A stretch of DNA of 64,000 bases from Silurus meridionalis (Eukaryota; Chordata; Actinopteri; Siluriformes; Siluridae). Below, one piece after another: positions 11,160 through 22,492 of the stretch; positions within the stretch are counted from its first letter, which is position 1, and each line of letters starts with the position of its first letter. Under the pieces are notes generated by a model, which made no database searches, was not told the origin of the DNA, and saw nothing but the letters and a program-made list of their open reading frames with translations. The position numbers were made by a program, and so were the translations under genes. The DNA is taken from NCBI RefSeq assembly GCF_014805685.1, contig NC_060911.1, positions 13,030,712 to 13,094,711 on the forward strand, in the 5' to 3' direction.

Positions 11160-11600
11160 ATATACACTATATGGACACCTAACAATTTGGTGCTTTCTAA
11201 ACATCCCATTCCAAATGTAGTTCCACATTTGCTATTATAATAAACTCTATTTTTCTGGGAAAATTTTTCGCTAGATTTTTTGGAGTGTGCTGGTGGAGAT
11301 TTGTGGAGATTTGTGAAGATTCGTTCAGCCAGTTAGTAAAGCCAGGTACTGAAAAGGGACTGGAATGCAGTCAGCATTCACATTCACTTCTGTTTAATAA
11401 GCAATTGGAGCTGTATTGCAGGAGATCTTACACTTCAAACCATGGAAAACAGGTTGGAACAGGTTTGGGTCTTCTAGTTCAAGTATCTACAGAATCCACA
11501 GACATCTCACACAATTGTGTGCCTCAGAGTTTGTGCGAACAGTTTGGTGAAGAAACAAGTTTGGGAATAAAGAACCAAGAAGTGTTTCCTTTTGGGGAAG
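11160..11600. mobile_element. Repeat family D copy
   Basis: Begins CACTATATGGACACCTAAC, continues with CATCCCATTCCAAATGTAG and the TTTGGAGTGTGCTGGTGGAG block, and later carries AACAGGTTTGGGTCTTC and AACAGTTTGGTGAAGAA. The same ordered words recur at 16700-17420 and 62540-63000. Probably a non-autonomous Tc1-like element; the second terminal repeat was not found intact. Confidence 0.6.
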
Positions 11601-11614
11601 AAGCAAGAGGTTTG

Positions 11615-11890
11615 CGGAGGTGGTAGCTTAGTGGTTAAGGCATTGGCCTTTGGATCTGACCACATAAAGTCTGGAATTCTGCATACTTCAAAGGGTATCA
11701 TTGGTCAAGCATGTCATGTAACACTGGGTTACCAGGGTTCCTGGGTCGAGCCCGAGCTCACATTATTATTAAATGTCCTCATAGTATCTGCACATGTTTC
11801 CTCTGGGCTCTCCCATTTTTCAAGCAGTAGGAGGATTAGCAAGTCTAGGTGAGAATGAGCATGGCATCCTGAGTGTATTCCCCTCATGCT
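11615..11890 (+). mobile_element. Composite SINE-like repeat
   Basis: Starts with GGTGGTAGCTTAGTGGTTAA, an A-box-like tRNA head, then GGCATTGGCC. A later GGGTTCCTGGGTCGAGCCC and GTTTCCTCTGGGCTCTCCC belong to a different common fish repeat, so the unit is probably a SINE interrupted or joined by another element. No coding content. Confidence 0.55.
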
Positions 11891-12055
11891 TACATTTACA
11901 GCATTTGGCAAACACCATTATCCAGAGCACCTTACAACCGAGCACTTGAGGGTTAGGGTCATTGCTCAAGGGCCCAGCAATGGCAGCTTGGTGGATTTAA
12001 ACTCACAACCTTCCAAATCCAAAATTCAATGCCATAACAATTAAGCTACCACCTC
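11885..12055 (-). mobile_element. tRNA-derived SINE (family C), minus strand
   Basis: Read on the minus strand it opens with GGTGGTAGCTTAATTGTTAT (A-box-like) and continues to TTGCTGGGCCCTTGAGCAA and the CTCTGGATAATGGTGTTTGC block. Related copies are at 31995-32265, 40895-41062, 45420-45545 and 60085-60215. It lies about 240 bp upstream of the first coding exon's acceptor. Confidence 0.7.
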
Positions 12056-12293
12056 TCTGGTGCTTTGCTGCTCCTGGAAACCACATGTGGAAGGTGGTCT
12101 CTAACTGAGCACACATGATATGTACAGCAAATTTGTACAGTGGAAACAGCTGTACAAATTCAGCTCGCCTGAGTGGTGGTAACTTCCCTCCTGTTAAAAA
12201 ATAAGTGTTTTTGGTTTGTTTGTGTACCACACCAAGTCGATTCCCTTGTAGGCTTTCAAGTAACCATTCTCCCCATTTTTTTGCACTTTCCAG

Positions 12294-12397
12294 GCTACTA
12301 TGAGGAAACCACTGGAGCGGTAAAGATCTTCCGGAGTTCCTGCACAGCAGCGGCATGTATCGTGTGTGCTAAGACGTACTAAGCCGAGTGTTGCATC
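12294..12397 (+). promoter_or_regulatory. slc24a2: slc24a2 5'UTR part of first coding exon, with two uORFs
   Basis: The exon's acceptor is a strong pyrimidine tract, CCCCATTTTTTTGCACTTTCCAG, ending at 12293. The 104-nt leader contains two very short upstream frames: an ATG at 12300 reading MRKPLER then stop (12321-12323), and an ATG at 12355 reading MYRVC then stop (12370-12372). A stop codon in frame with the main start lies at 12380-12382, so translation cannot begin farther upstream in that frame. The acceptor position is inferred from sequence quality, not from transcript data. Confidence 0.7.
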
Positions 12398-13189
12398 ATG
12401 GGTCAACGATCACACCCCGTTGTCCGGAGGAAGCTCCGATCTGCACGGGTACTTGCACTCCTCCTTGGGATCTTGGCAATAAGCTCTGTTTCCTTCTCTG
12501 TCGTTGGTGCCTTTTTCTCCTCCCCATTCTCCTCCACCCAGTCCGAGACACCTCATGCCCCTGCTCCTCACAGGACTCTCCTCTCAGTTAGTGTTAGCAA
12601 TGCCTCAGGGTACCAGGGCGATTACCCCGAGGACTTGTTCACGTTGGAACAGCGTCGTCAAGGTGCAGTGATCCTGCACATGCTTGGCATGCTGTACATG
12701 TTCATCGCGCTGGCCCTCGTGTGCGACGAGTTCTTTGTCCCTGCCCTCACGGTCATCACTGAGAAGCTGGCCATTTCGGACGACGTAGCCGGGGCGACTT
12801 TCATGGCGGCCGGAGGTTCCGCCCCTGAGCTCTTCACCTCAGTTATCGGCGTGTTTATCTCGCACAGCAACGTTGGCATCGGCACAATTGTCGGCTCGGC
12901 CGTGTTCAACATCCTGTTCGTGATCGGCATGTGCGCGGTGTTTTCGCGCGAGATCCTCAACCTGACCTGGTGGCCGCTCTTCCGTGATGTCTCCTTCTAC
13001 ATCCTTGACCTGATCATGCTCATCGTCTTTTTCCTTGACAACTACATCAGCTGCTGGGAGAGCATTACACTGCTGCTGGCTTACGCCGCCTATGTGCTCT
13101 TCATGAAGTTCAACTCCCAGGTGGAGGGGTTTGTTAAGGGCTTGATGAACCGCAACCAGGTGGTGGAGGTGGCCGAGACGCAGCCTAAG
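12398..13189 (+). CDS. slc24a2: slc24a2 (NCKX2) first coding exon, residues 1-264
   Basis: NCKX2 exchanges 4 Na+ for 1 Ca2+ plus 1 K+ across the plasma membrane of neurons and photoreceptors. This exon encodes the N-terminal half. A hydrophobic segment (about 18-38) matches the family's signal sequence. A short extracellular part has a likely N-glycosylation site at N68. Transmembrane helices follow from about residue 92. The first exchanger repeat reads [17 protein letters not shown] at 132-148; E144 is the counterpart of the essential acidic residue (Glu188) reported for human NCKX2. The conserved [15 protein letters not shown] lies at 166-180. The start is supported by an in-frame stop at 12380 and a good Kozak context (A at -3, G at +4). 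The exon ends AAG|GTGAGC in phase 0. The open frame continues to 13330, but that part is intron. The segment after residue 235 begins the large cytoplasmic loop. Confidence 0.97.
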
Positions 13190-14190
13190 GTGAGCTTCCT
13201 ATTGTTTTTTCTAGTTCCTCAAGGTTCTCACTCCTTTTTCTTCTTCTCTCCTCCTCATTTCAAAATTGCTCTTTCCTTCATCCCTCTTTTCTCCTCTCCT
13301 CCTTTGCCTGAAAACCATTTTTTTTATTGATCATTGGTTTCCTTTCCAACTTTAACTTTCGCTTCTTAAATCCTTCATCTTCTCTTCTCTTCTCTCTTCT
13401 CTTCTCTTCTCTTCTCTTCTCTTCTCTTCTCTCATTTGTATCTAATTTCCTATTTCACACTTCCATTGCATCCCTTTTCTTTCCTCCAGTGCTTTTCTCT
13501 CCTCTTCACTTCTCTCTATTTTTATCCTTTAATTTCCTTTGTTTGTTATTACTCTTCTCTACTTTTCTCTTCTCTCGCTTTATTTTCCCTCTCTTTTCTC
13601 ATCTCATCTCCTCTTCTCTCTGATTTCCATCTTTGCTTAACTTTTCTTTCCTTGTCTTCTCCTCTCCTCTTTGTTTCCTTCTCTTAAGATAAATTACTTT
13701 ACATCCCATGTTCTTTTACCTTCACTTGTCTCTCTTCTTCCTTTACCACTGCTCCTTTTTTTATTACACATATATATTTTCATCCTTCTCTTATCATCCA
13801 ATGCTTTAACTACCTTTTTCTTCCTCCTCTCTTCATCTTCTTCTTGTCCTGTCCTTACCTAATCTTTACTTCCCTTTTGCTTTTCTCTTTCTACTCTCCT
13901 CTTCATTTCCCATCCTTGCTTCTCCACCCTTTCCTCAAAATTCTCTATTTGTCCTTCATATTCTCCATTTAAAATCACTTTTCTCCTTCAATCATCTCTT
14001 TTCTCCCTATTCATCCCTCTCTTATCCTTCAATCCTCTAACTAACTTCTTTTCTTCTGTCTATCTTTCTCCTTACTCCACTCTTCTTCTTCTTTTTCTGC
14101 TTGTCCTGTCCTCACCTCATGTCCTCTATCCTCTTGTCCTTGACTCACCCCTCCTTCCCTCCATCTTACCCTGATCTGCATATCTGTGTT
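13190..14190 (+). repeat. Kilobase of pyrimidine-rich sequence, start of intron
   Basis: Directly after the exon's GTGAGC donor, the plus strand is strongly C+T-rich for about 1 kb. It includes a perfect TTCTC pentanucleotide run at 13378-13432. Frames in it read as serine/leucine/phenylalanine-rich and have no homology; they are composition artefacts. A second pyrimidine-rich patch lies at 14650-14920. Confidence 0.85.
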
Positions 14191-14199
14191 TCAGAATTG

Positions 14200-15025
14200 A
14201 TCACCTGGTACTGATAGAGAGAGAGAGACAGAGAGAAAAAGAAAAAGACAGCAAGACATAGACAGTTTGATAATGCACAAAAGGGTGACAAAGTGAAAAT
14301 CCGTGGTGAAATTTCAGGAGTTCACCACCACAAATCGCACACCGAAGAGTCGACCCTCTAGGTTGCCTGGCAACAGGTAGCGGTACTGTTAGCAGGCGAG
14401 ACGGCTTGCCTCTCACTCAAGCACACAAAAGCCTGCAATCATCGCCGATTATGTTCCTTATAGTGTAGAGCCGGATTAATACTCCGAACTCCGTCCGCTC
14501 AATCTCACAGACAGTAAACACATTCGGATAATATTTCAGCAGGACGAAGGTCTTCTTAGGCTCGTGTCTATCGAGGTCTAAGTTGAGCTCTGAACGTCAT
14601 CCCGGGATCATTTCGTTCATTTGGGAAAAAAAACAAACGAAAAAAAAAACAATGTTTCTCACTTCCTATCTTACACTTTCTCTCCACTCCTTTTATTTAC
14701 TTTCCTCATTCTTATTCTCTGGTCCTCTTTTCCTCTTCCCTCACCCATTTTTTTCCAATCTTCTCTCCAATTCCCATTTTTGCTCGTCCTCCTTTCCCTC
14801 AAAATGCACTACTCTTCTTTTTGTCCATTGTAAAACAAATGACTCTTCATCTCTCCTTCTTTTGTCCTTTACTCATCTCTCTTCTTCCTTTACCACTCTT
14901 CCTTTTTCTTTGCCTGATCAATTAAATTTATATGTAATATGAGTAATGTATAAAGTGCATATTGAAGTCTATGCAAGTGGGCAAACTCTCAGGGAAATCT
15001 GTATATTTATATATTCAACCAAATA
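14200..15025. other. Intronic stretch, mostly unassigned
   Basis: Holds a GA-rich patch (14215-14260), unassigned unique-looking sequence (14270-14620), an A-run (14625-14650) and a pyrimidine-rich patch (14650-14920). No gene or known element recognised. Confidence 0.4.
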
Positions 15026-15029
15026 CATT

Positions 15030-15440
15030 TTTATTTGTTGAGCGCTTTTACCAATGGACAATCTTTACAAAGATAAAAGTGGTTACAAAGTTGCATTCAA
15101 AAATGAAGTTTCTTTATAATTGTAAGTTGATCTCTAACGAGCAAGCCAGTGTTGACCGTCGCGAAGCAAAAACTCTCTGAGACTTAAAACCTTGAGAGGA
15201 ACCAGACTTAAACCAGAACCCATTCATTTTAGTTCCATTATTGCTGAGGTGTACTGTTCAATGATGGGCGCTGTTCATGCAACCTGTGGTCCTGAAACAT
15301 TGTAGTAGACTGTTGATATTAGTTAAAGTCTAAATTCAGTCTTGAGGTGCTCAGGAACTTCATGGATCTTTAGGGTGTTATGTGATACCAGGGTTTAATT
15401 TCAAGTCCTCGTGAAGTTTATTTCCAAGACTAATACAATC
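15030..15440 (-). repeat. Interspersed repeat family A, minus-strand copy
   Basis: Runs from a tail side near 15030 (TTTATTTGTTGAGCGC) through an AAAACTCTCTGAGACTTAAA block and the ACCTTGAGAGGAACCAGACT block. Its last 60 bases (15381-15440) match 22493-22552 on the opposite strand with a single mismatch, and the homology continues more weakly over a further 100 bp or so. Confidence 0.75.
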
Positions 15441-15607
15441 CGTTGTTGAGTTGCTCAGGGATTTTAGGGTGTTCATGTGGAACCTTCTTCACACAGAGTG
15501 GTCTCCAATTGAGGAAAACTCCATCCAGAGGTAGGGATGAATCACGCAGTTTCAAACAAAAGAACAGGACAGGAACATTAGTCACTGAGGAGCACGTTTA
15601 ACTAAGC

Positions 15608-15830
15608 AAGAATGTGCTTTACACTTGTCACATGTACATTATGGAACAGTGAAATTCCTTCTTTACAGATATTAGGAAGCTGGGGTCAGAGCGCAGGTTC
15701 AGCTATAATACAATGCCCCTGGACCTCAAGCGCCCCAAGAGTGTCAGCTTGGCGATACCAGGGGCTTGAACCCCCAACCTTTAGATCAGTAACCCAGAGT
15801 CTTTCTCACTGAGCTACGACCTTCCCGTAG
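15608..15830 (-). mobile_element. tRNA-derived SINE (family B), near complete
   Basis: Minus-strand reading starts with a CTCAGTGAGAAAGACTCTGG A-box-like head and GTTGGGGGTTCAAGCCCC, a good B box. It then runs through CCAAGCTGACACTCTTGGGG and GACCCCAGCTTCCTAATA to a TTTCACTGTTCCATAATGTA tail. It is the most complete family B copy in the window. Confidence 0.8.
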
Positions 15831-16199
15831 TCATTTCATTAGTCGTTTCATTTGCTCGGTCAGTACAGCGGAACTGCCTGAATCGTCCTTGTTAAGTAAG
15901 ATGTGAATTTTGGCATGAATATCAGTGTGAGATGATTGGGAGCGAGAAACTCGCAGGATGTTGTTCATGTGTGGGATTGTGTGAAAGTGAGAGAACATCA
16001 TATCAGTGTGTCTGAATGTGTGTGTGTTATAGAGTGGCAGGTGAACCTGGTAACGTGTCATCGATGTTCTGCTGCTTTGGCAGCTGCAGGATGACGATCT
16101 ATTAATCAGTCTGATCTGCTCTATGAGTTTGTCGCACTTCAGAGTGAAGCACACGATCACTCCGCACTCATTGCTGCCATGTACTGAATTTTCCCGATG

Positions 16200-16650
16200 C
16201 ATGATCTCGGAGTTAGGGTTAGCGAGTAAAGAGCACGCCCCCCGTCTTAGCGGAAACGTAGCCCATGAAGGGGCTCTCGGCTAATGCAGGATCGTTTAAA
16301 CTAGATAAGAGGAACAAATTGTGTCCTACTAAGAGACATCACGGTGTCTTCTAGAACCGTGTTATCGAGAAGGGTTGCCTTTGCTAGCGCGATGAAGTCC
16401 ATATCGAAACCTGTCTGTAATTTCGCATTTAGAATTTAGAAAACACCTTAAAAAGTGTCTCAAGTACATTTTGAAAGGTTAGTGTTTCTTAGCTTCTCAA
16501 AACACCTGCATTGGAAGATTCTACTTAAAACTTTGAAGTGTGACAGATAAGATTTGAGGTTTATTTATTCTGGATTTACAAACTTTTAGTAAGAACCTAA
16601 ATAATGTTTAAAGATCCAGGAAAAGAACATATTAGGTACTGTATGCTTGA
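16200..16650. other. Unassigned intronic stretch
   Basis: Moderately GC-rich at its start (16215-16290), then unique-looking AT-rich sequence. No open frame, repeat or RNA gene recognised. It could be conserved non-coding sequence; nothing in a single sequence can show that. Confidence 0.3.
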
Positions 16651-16699
16651 ACATATATTAGTCCTCTGTTATTTATTGATGTTGCCCAGAATGAAGATG

Positions 16700-17420
16700 G
16701 TTTGCGTTTCTTTTTAAGTATTCCATTCCACATTTATTTTCCATTTACTGTTATTATAAGCTCCACTCTTCTGGGAAGATCCTCCACTAGATTTTGTGGA
16801 CATTTATGGAGATTCATTAATTAAGTCAGGTACTTATGTAGGTAAGGTTCACACTCATCCCAAAGGTGTTCAATTAGCTTTTAGAGCTCTATAGCAGTGG
16901 ATCCATGTTTGGAGCTCCAAACAATGTAAGGCAGATCTTCATGGAGTTGGAAGTTTGTCCACTTTGTGTCATGCTGCAACAGGTTTGGGTCTCCTCGTTC
17001 AAGTGAAGGGAAAAGGTCATGCTACGGCATCTAAAGGCTAATACAATTGGTTTTAATTTAATATTGTTGTAGCACTGAACTGGTACATTTGTTGGTTTCT
17101 TTTTTTTTTTTTTTTTTTTTTTACCTTTCCCTCATCCCCTCCACCCCCTCTTCCAACAAACACCCCCCCACTACCACCACCACCCCCTAGAGAGTTTGGA
17201 CATGTTCATGAAGGGGCTTCCAAAGTTTGATGAAAATAGTGCTAGATTGGTAAAAAGCGTACCAAATTTTCTCAAATTTCCAAAAAAAAAAAAAAAAGAA
17301 GGCAAAGAGTTGGCAGGATATAGTATACACTTTGTGTTAACAGTTTGGAGAACCACCACAAATACCTGGAAAAACCAATGTGCCAATACTTTTGATCCAT
17401 ATAGGTGCACATGAGGATTG
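16700..17420. mobile_element. Repeat family D copy, with poly-T insertion
   Basis: Ordered family D words: CATTCCACATTTATTTTCC, GCTCCACTCTTCTGGGAAGA, TAGATTTTGTGGACATTTAT, AACAGGTTTGGGTCTCCTC, CAGTTTGGAGAACCACCACA, and an end near GATCCATATAGG. A poly-T run of about 25 bases (17098-17123) and C/A-rich sequence interrupt the middle. Probably an old non-autonomous DNA transposon. Confidence 0.6.
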
Positions 17421-17424
17421 GTTC

Positions 17425-17625
17425 TCGTTTAAACCTGCTTCCCCCCAATCTTTTTTTTTTCTTGAAGCATCTCAGGGAGTTTTTTCTTTGAAATTTTTGA
17501 CTTTGGCTCAATCATTATGGGTTAAACGTATATGGAATAATTTCTGGTGCTGAAATTCATATTCTGTAATACTTATTGAAGACGATATAAATTGTTAAAA
17601 GTGCTCTCCAAATTGAATTAATTAG
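17425..17625 (+). repeat. Interspersed repeat family A fragment
   Basis: Contains CATCTCAGGGAGTTTTTTC and, at its end, AAATTGTTAAAAGTGCTCTC followed by AAATTGAATTAATT, the family A terminal blocks. Confidence 0.6.
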
Positions 17626-18049
17626 TGTGTGCATCTTTTTTAGCAAGAATATTAGAAGACATGCAGCGCTTCATCTATAGATATATAGATTCGGACTTGT
17701 TCACTGCATAGTGTGTAAACCGCTAAATGGTAAAACAACAACACTTTTATTTGTATACAAAAATTGAGGATTGAAAAAAGCGTGTAAGCACGTATAATTT
17801 CCCCGCAGCCACAGGAATCCACGCTGTGCTGACATTTTAATGATCCTCCTGGGAGCAATGCACAAAATGCTTCTCTCAGATGAATGAATCAGTTTAGTAA
17901 TTTGGATACAGTCATTGGAAGAAAAAAAATATAAAACAGAATCTTCATGACCGTATATGGATCAAAACTTTTATTTTGAGCTACAAAATGATTCTAAAAT
18001 GTTTCATTGGACAGTATTTGGATTGTGCTTGTATGCTTGAGTAGCTTTG

Positions 18050-18145
18050 AATAGGGCTGTCGATCAATTAAAAAATGCAATTAATCGCACGATTTCCATG
18101 AGCTTTTACGTGATTAATCGCAAATTAATCGCACTTTTGTTCTAA
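18050..18145. mobile_element. Fragment of ATTAATCG-rich MITE
   Basis: TAGGGCTGTCGATCAATTAA followed by several AATTAATCGC words is the recognisable end of a common vertebrate hAT-like MITE. Only one end is seen. Confidence 0.45.
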
Positions 18146-18299
18146 ATGTACCTTAAATTAAAACTTTTCACGTTTTTAATACTCTAATCAACATAGGCAT
18201 GGACAAATAGAATTTAATTAAATGTTATTGTCATTGTGCATGGTACATGTACAGAGCCAATGAAATGCAGTTAGAATCTAACCAGAAGTGCATAAGTGG

Positions 18300-18490
18300 C
18301 CTATGAGAGTGGTAGCTCAGTTGGGGGTTCAAGTCCCGGTATCGCCAAGTTTGCCACCCTTGGGCCCTTAAGCAAGGCCCTTAACCCACTGTGCTCCAGG
18401 GGCGCCGTGTCAGCTTCTAAGCAAGCTGGGATATGCGAAGAACAAATTTCACTGCTCTAATGTATATGTGACAAATAAAGGCTATTCTTC
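18300..18490 (+). mobile_element. tRNA-derived SINE (family B)
   Basis: GGTAGCTCAGTTGGGGGTTC is a deleted head with the B box GGTTCAAGTCCC. It continues CTTGGGCCCTTAAGCAAGG, CTGTGCTCCAGGGGCGC, AAGCTGGGATATGCGAAG and the tail ATGTGACAAATAAAGGCTAT. Confidence 0.8.
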
Positions 18491-18599
18491 TTCTATTCTA
18501 TTTACCATAAATTGCAGTGCGATAAATAAAGGTATGGGGTCCATATGTGCAGGGATGAGGAGTGAAAAGTACTTCACAACATTCAAGTAAATCAAAGTA

Positions 18600-18765
18600 T
18601 TTAGCAGGCCACTCAAGATCTTCATCTCCAAACCATGTAAACTAGATCTTAATGGAATTTGCTCTGTGCACAGGGGCATTGCCATGCTGGAACAGGTTTG
18701 GGTTTCCCAGTTGAAGTGAACGGAAAATTGTATTACACCGCATCCAAAGACGTCTCAAATCGAAC
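18600..18765. mobile_element. Repeat family D fragment
   Basis: Carries GATCTTCATCTCCAAACCAT, GTGCACAGGGGCATTGCC, ATGCTGGAACAGGTTTGGGT and GCATCCAAAGACGTCTCA, the middle part of family D. Confidence 0.55.
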
Positions 18766-19186
18766 AAGATGGCGTTGTTGCCGTTCAGCTCGATAGCGCT
18801 GTTGAAGTTCAATGCTAGCTTTGTGCAACCTCCAGACTGCATTTATTTCTAAAGGAGTGAAACATTCATTCTCAAATTTCATTCATTTAAAGAGATAGAA
18901 AGTAATTAAATGCCAAACGAACATAACATGGTGCTTTTGCTTACTTTTAGTTACATAAGGGTTTTCAGATGTTTCAGCGTGGACCAGCAATTTTCAGACG
19001 TGGATAGAGCCGGTGTTTGTGGTGTTCCAACATCATATTTTAAACAAATAGCAATTCTTTATTCGTTGGATCTGGGGAATGATTCTCTCTGGCAAGATGA
19101 GTTTAAGTTAAATGAGCTTTGATTAAGTTTTAGAGTTATGATTTGCTTTAACCAGTATACTTCAGAAGTTCATTCAAACTTCTACC

Positions 19187-19188
<2 letters not shown>

Positions 19189-19240
<52 letters not shown>
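19189..19240. repeat. (CT)n(CA)n compound microsatellite
   Basis: CT run of about 40 bp passing directly into a short CA run. Confidence 0.95.
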
Positions 19241-19241
<1 letters not shown>

Positions 19242-19371
19242 TTCTCTCGCTTTGAATTGTCTGAAGTGTCGATGAAACGCTTAAAATCAAATCTACAAAC
19301 AATCCCAGCACTAAACATCAAATTTTTATGCTGACCTTAAAACAGGAAATGATGGTGAAAGAGATTTTACC

Positions 19372-20410
19372 AGTGGCGGGCCGTGCATTTGGTACCTGGG
19401 CCTTCAGTGGGGACGTACCCGACTTAATCCACCTCTTAATACCACCACTATCACGTTGCAATTATAGAAACCATCAATACAATACAATACAAAAACTGCA
19501 ATATAACATGTGGCATTACAGAGAGAGAGACATTTCACATATGGAGGCGAAAACCATTTAACTAAAGCAAAAAAGCCAGTTAAGACTCCAAACCTCTACA
19601 CTACAACCACAACTGTGCACCTACAACATCTGGAGCAGTATAGAATCAATATTTGTCTAATAACATGGCAAAAACATTAAAAATGTAAATAAAATACAAC
19701 CTACTCACCAGAGATGCAGACTTATAATGTGCGGCGCCCCTCAGAGGCTGTAATCCAGTGGTACCGCTCGTATTCACTGGTCTGGAAGTGGCGAACAAAC
19801 CTTCTCCTCACGATGACTAGCTTTTTCTTCAAATCAATTTCTCTTCCTTCGTCAGCCATTGTGGGCAGAGCGCTACAGACGTGTTTTGCTTATCAAACTT
19901 GGCTGTAACAGTTTTCCTCTGACCAACCAATCAGAGAACGGAAAATGCTAACGCTAATCTGGGCCAGCTAGCAGATTAGGCCCTGGGCAGATTAGACTGA
20001 CATGGCTGCAAAGTGTGGATGGAATCTGATAGGACAAAATATCTAACATCCACATACACGTACTTGAAGCAGTGCAGCCAAGAGAAACGCTACAAAATAA
20101 AGAGAATAAACTGTTGGGAATAAATTAATACAATTTCATGGAACAAATATTAGAATTTAGGTTGTAAATGTTGGTGAGTGCTTCTGATAGTGTTTACATT
20201 TACATTTGCTGCATTTAGCAGACGCCCTTATCCAGAGCGATGAACAAAAGTGCTTGAGTCTCTAGTAATGAATAAATCTACACTGGTACACAAAATTACA
20301 AACTTAATATAAATATAACTCTTGAATTCTACAAGGCAAACTTGGAAAGTGATAATTTAAGTTTAAGAAGAGTTTAAGAAGAATTTTCTGGCCCAGCCGG
20401 CCCACCACTG
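19372..20410 (-). mobile_element. TIR element family E, copy 1
   Basis: Left end CAGTGGCGGGCCGTGCAT and right end GGCCCAGCCGGCCCACCACTG are terminal inverted repeats. On the minus strand a 45-codon frame (19859 down to 19722) starts MADEGREIDLKKKLV and resembles the start of a protein eroded or deleted downstream. A copy in the same orientation is at 22717-23453 and an inverted copy at about 20870-21920. A family C SINE end lies inside at about 20195-20260. No clean target duplication was found, so the superfamily is open (hAT-like by the CAG start). Confidence 0.65.
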
Positions 20411-20869
20411 AAAGAAACATAAGAGAAAAGAAAATAGGTTGAGAAAGTTTCAGGTAAAAATTATTATAGAAAACAGGCTGACAAATCCAATAGGAAGCAA
20501 AAGCATGAATGTTGAACTGGCAAAGTTCATTTCGCACAGGTCAGCATACGCCATGTACAGGGCAAAACAGCAAAAGAAACAAGTCTGGAACCAAAAAATC
20601 AAAGCACGGATCAAAAGTCTTCTTGATACACAGACAAAAACATTCAAATGGAAGTTCAAATGGAGTACAAATACACAAACTACTCATCAACCACAAACTG
20701 GATGGAGGCACAAACCTGACATGAACCGAAACAAAAATACACACAAACACAACATAAAAACACAGAAGTTTGCCAGAGCTCTGTGAGTTGACTTCAACTC
20801 TGTGAGTTGATCTCCAACATGCAGCGCTCAATGGGAGCAAGGATCATATCTGATATGTTGTTTTCAATT

Positions 20870-21920
20870 CACTTTCTAAAACTTTTTATATCTTTTCGTA
20901 GTCCTCTATAAGTAAAGGATTTTGGGTGCCGTTGCTTTGGGTTGCTAATCAAAACAATTTGTGAGATGATGGTATACAGTACATGGAGCATTCACAATCA
21001 CTCACAATCTACCAGGAGTATCCCAATAGTCTATTCTCTTTATTTCATAGCACTTCTCTCGGTTGTGCTGCTTCTAGTAGTGTCTGTTTACGTTGTCTTA
21101 TCAGATTTCAGGCATCACAACGCATGTTGCTTGACAATTCTGCTTTAACCAATCAGATTTCAAGTTGGCAACACCAGGGCCATCTAGAAGGCGTCCAAAA
21201 AGGTAGGCATTTTCTTTCGATTGGATGGTCAGAGAGCTCGCAACCCGCATCTGTAGCAAACTGCACAAGCTCAGATCTATCCATTTGTATTTAATAGCTG
21301 ACGGAGGAGAAGAATCGATTTGGTCGCAGTTTATGGTTCGCAGTTTATGGTCGCAGAATCGATTTGGTTTGCATTGTTTTATGTTGCACCAGGGTTTTGC
21401 AGGAACGTTGTCTCTTTTCACTGCATTCTGCGTCAGCTATATATAGCAGAAATGTAAAAGCTACTTATCTTGACTTGACTTACAAGATGGACTTTTCAAG
21501 GAAAAAACTGACATTGTATGGAAATTTTGGCCAAAACATAAATCCTTTATACCTTTGTGTTTTCTTTCCTGTAAAATTTGCACAAAAACACATTTTTCCT
21601 TCATTTCAAATCCCCAGTAAAACCGTAACATGTGGAAAAAATACACAGAAACGCACGGGCTGATTTTATGAGGTGAATATCGATGTTTCTGTTAGTGATG
21701 ATGTATGCGGGTGGTGCAGTTGTGGCTACAGTGAAAGGAGACGTGTTGAATTGTGTTTATTGGGTTTCTTGCTTTATGGCATTAATTCTCACTGTATTCT
21801 TCCTGTCTGTGATGAAGCGCTCTTTTATTCTGCATTTCTCTATAATATTGATCACATCTGCAGTGTCATAATGATGGTATTAAGAGGTGGATTGATTTCA
21901 GGTAGGACACCACTAAAGGC
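20870..21920 (+). mobile_element. TIR element family E, inverted copy 3
   Basis: In opposite orientation to copies 1 and 2. It shares CTTTATTTCATA near 21040, AACCAATCAGATTTCAAGTT at about 21148, the GGATGGTCAGAGAGCTCGCA block, ACTTACAAGATGGACTTTT at about 21478, GTTGTGGCTACAGTGAAAGG at about 21719, and a GGACACCACTAAAGGCC end near 21903-21920. The left boundary is approximate. The 62-codon frame at 21683 is not conserved in copy 2. Confidence 0.65.
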
Positions 21921-22492
21921 CAGGGAGTGAAATGCAAATTGTGTTCTTCCTGCTGCGTTATATTATTTGGTCACATCTTTCACATTAAGGTTTCTAAGAA
22001 TGCTGATCGGTGTGTCAAAAGGAAATTAAGATAAAACCTTTACAGTACCCCAAATTAAGATGAAATATCATCTAAAATTCCACCCACCAGGTGTAGTTCC
22101 ACCCCTAAAATGTACAATGCAGCAAAGAACCTCAAATTCCATCTTGCAAATGCGAATTAGAGGATTCCCCTAGCGTGTCTGATCTGGGCTATAACCTCAT
22201 CACAAAGTCCGTTATAACCTGGATGAGGTGTTTTGGGTGCAAGAAACACTTCAGTCTCCAGGATTCGAGCTAAAAAAATCCCTCATACAGATTACCCTAA
22301 CAGATTATACGCACGTCTTGCAGATTGAATACGGTTGTTTAAATCCTAATTAAAATCCAGTTCGGAGTGTTAACGTTCACAGATGATATCTACCTGCCTG
22401 AGGAAATTTTCTTCCCAGCCTAATGCGATTTTAAGAAATAGCCCATGTGGGGCGTGAAACTAAGCAATCAGCGGCCGCTGATTACACGCACT

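Noticed and set aside
12658..12960. 100-codon minus-strand frame opposite the first slc24a2 coding exon
   Set aside because: Antisense shadow of a strongly conserved coding exon; no similarity of its own.
13190..13330. Continuation of the slc24a2 frame past 13189
   Set aside because: A GTGAGC donor lies exactly where the family's conserved loop sequence stops; the extension ([10 protein letters not shown]...) is pyrimidine-tract translation, and the next residues of the protein are found at 33379.
21683..21871. 62-codon hydrophobic frame resembling a small membrane protein
   Set aside because: Lies inside a family E transposon copy; the matching part of copy 2 does not preserve the frame.
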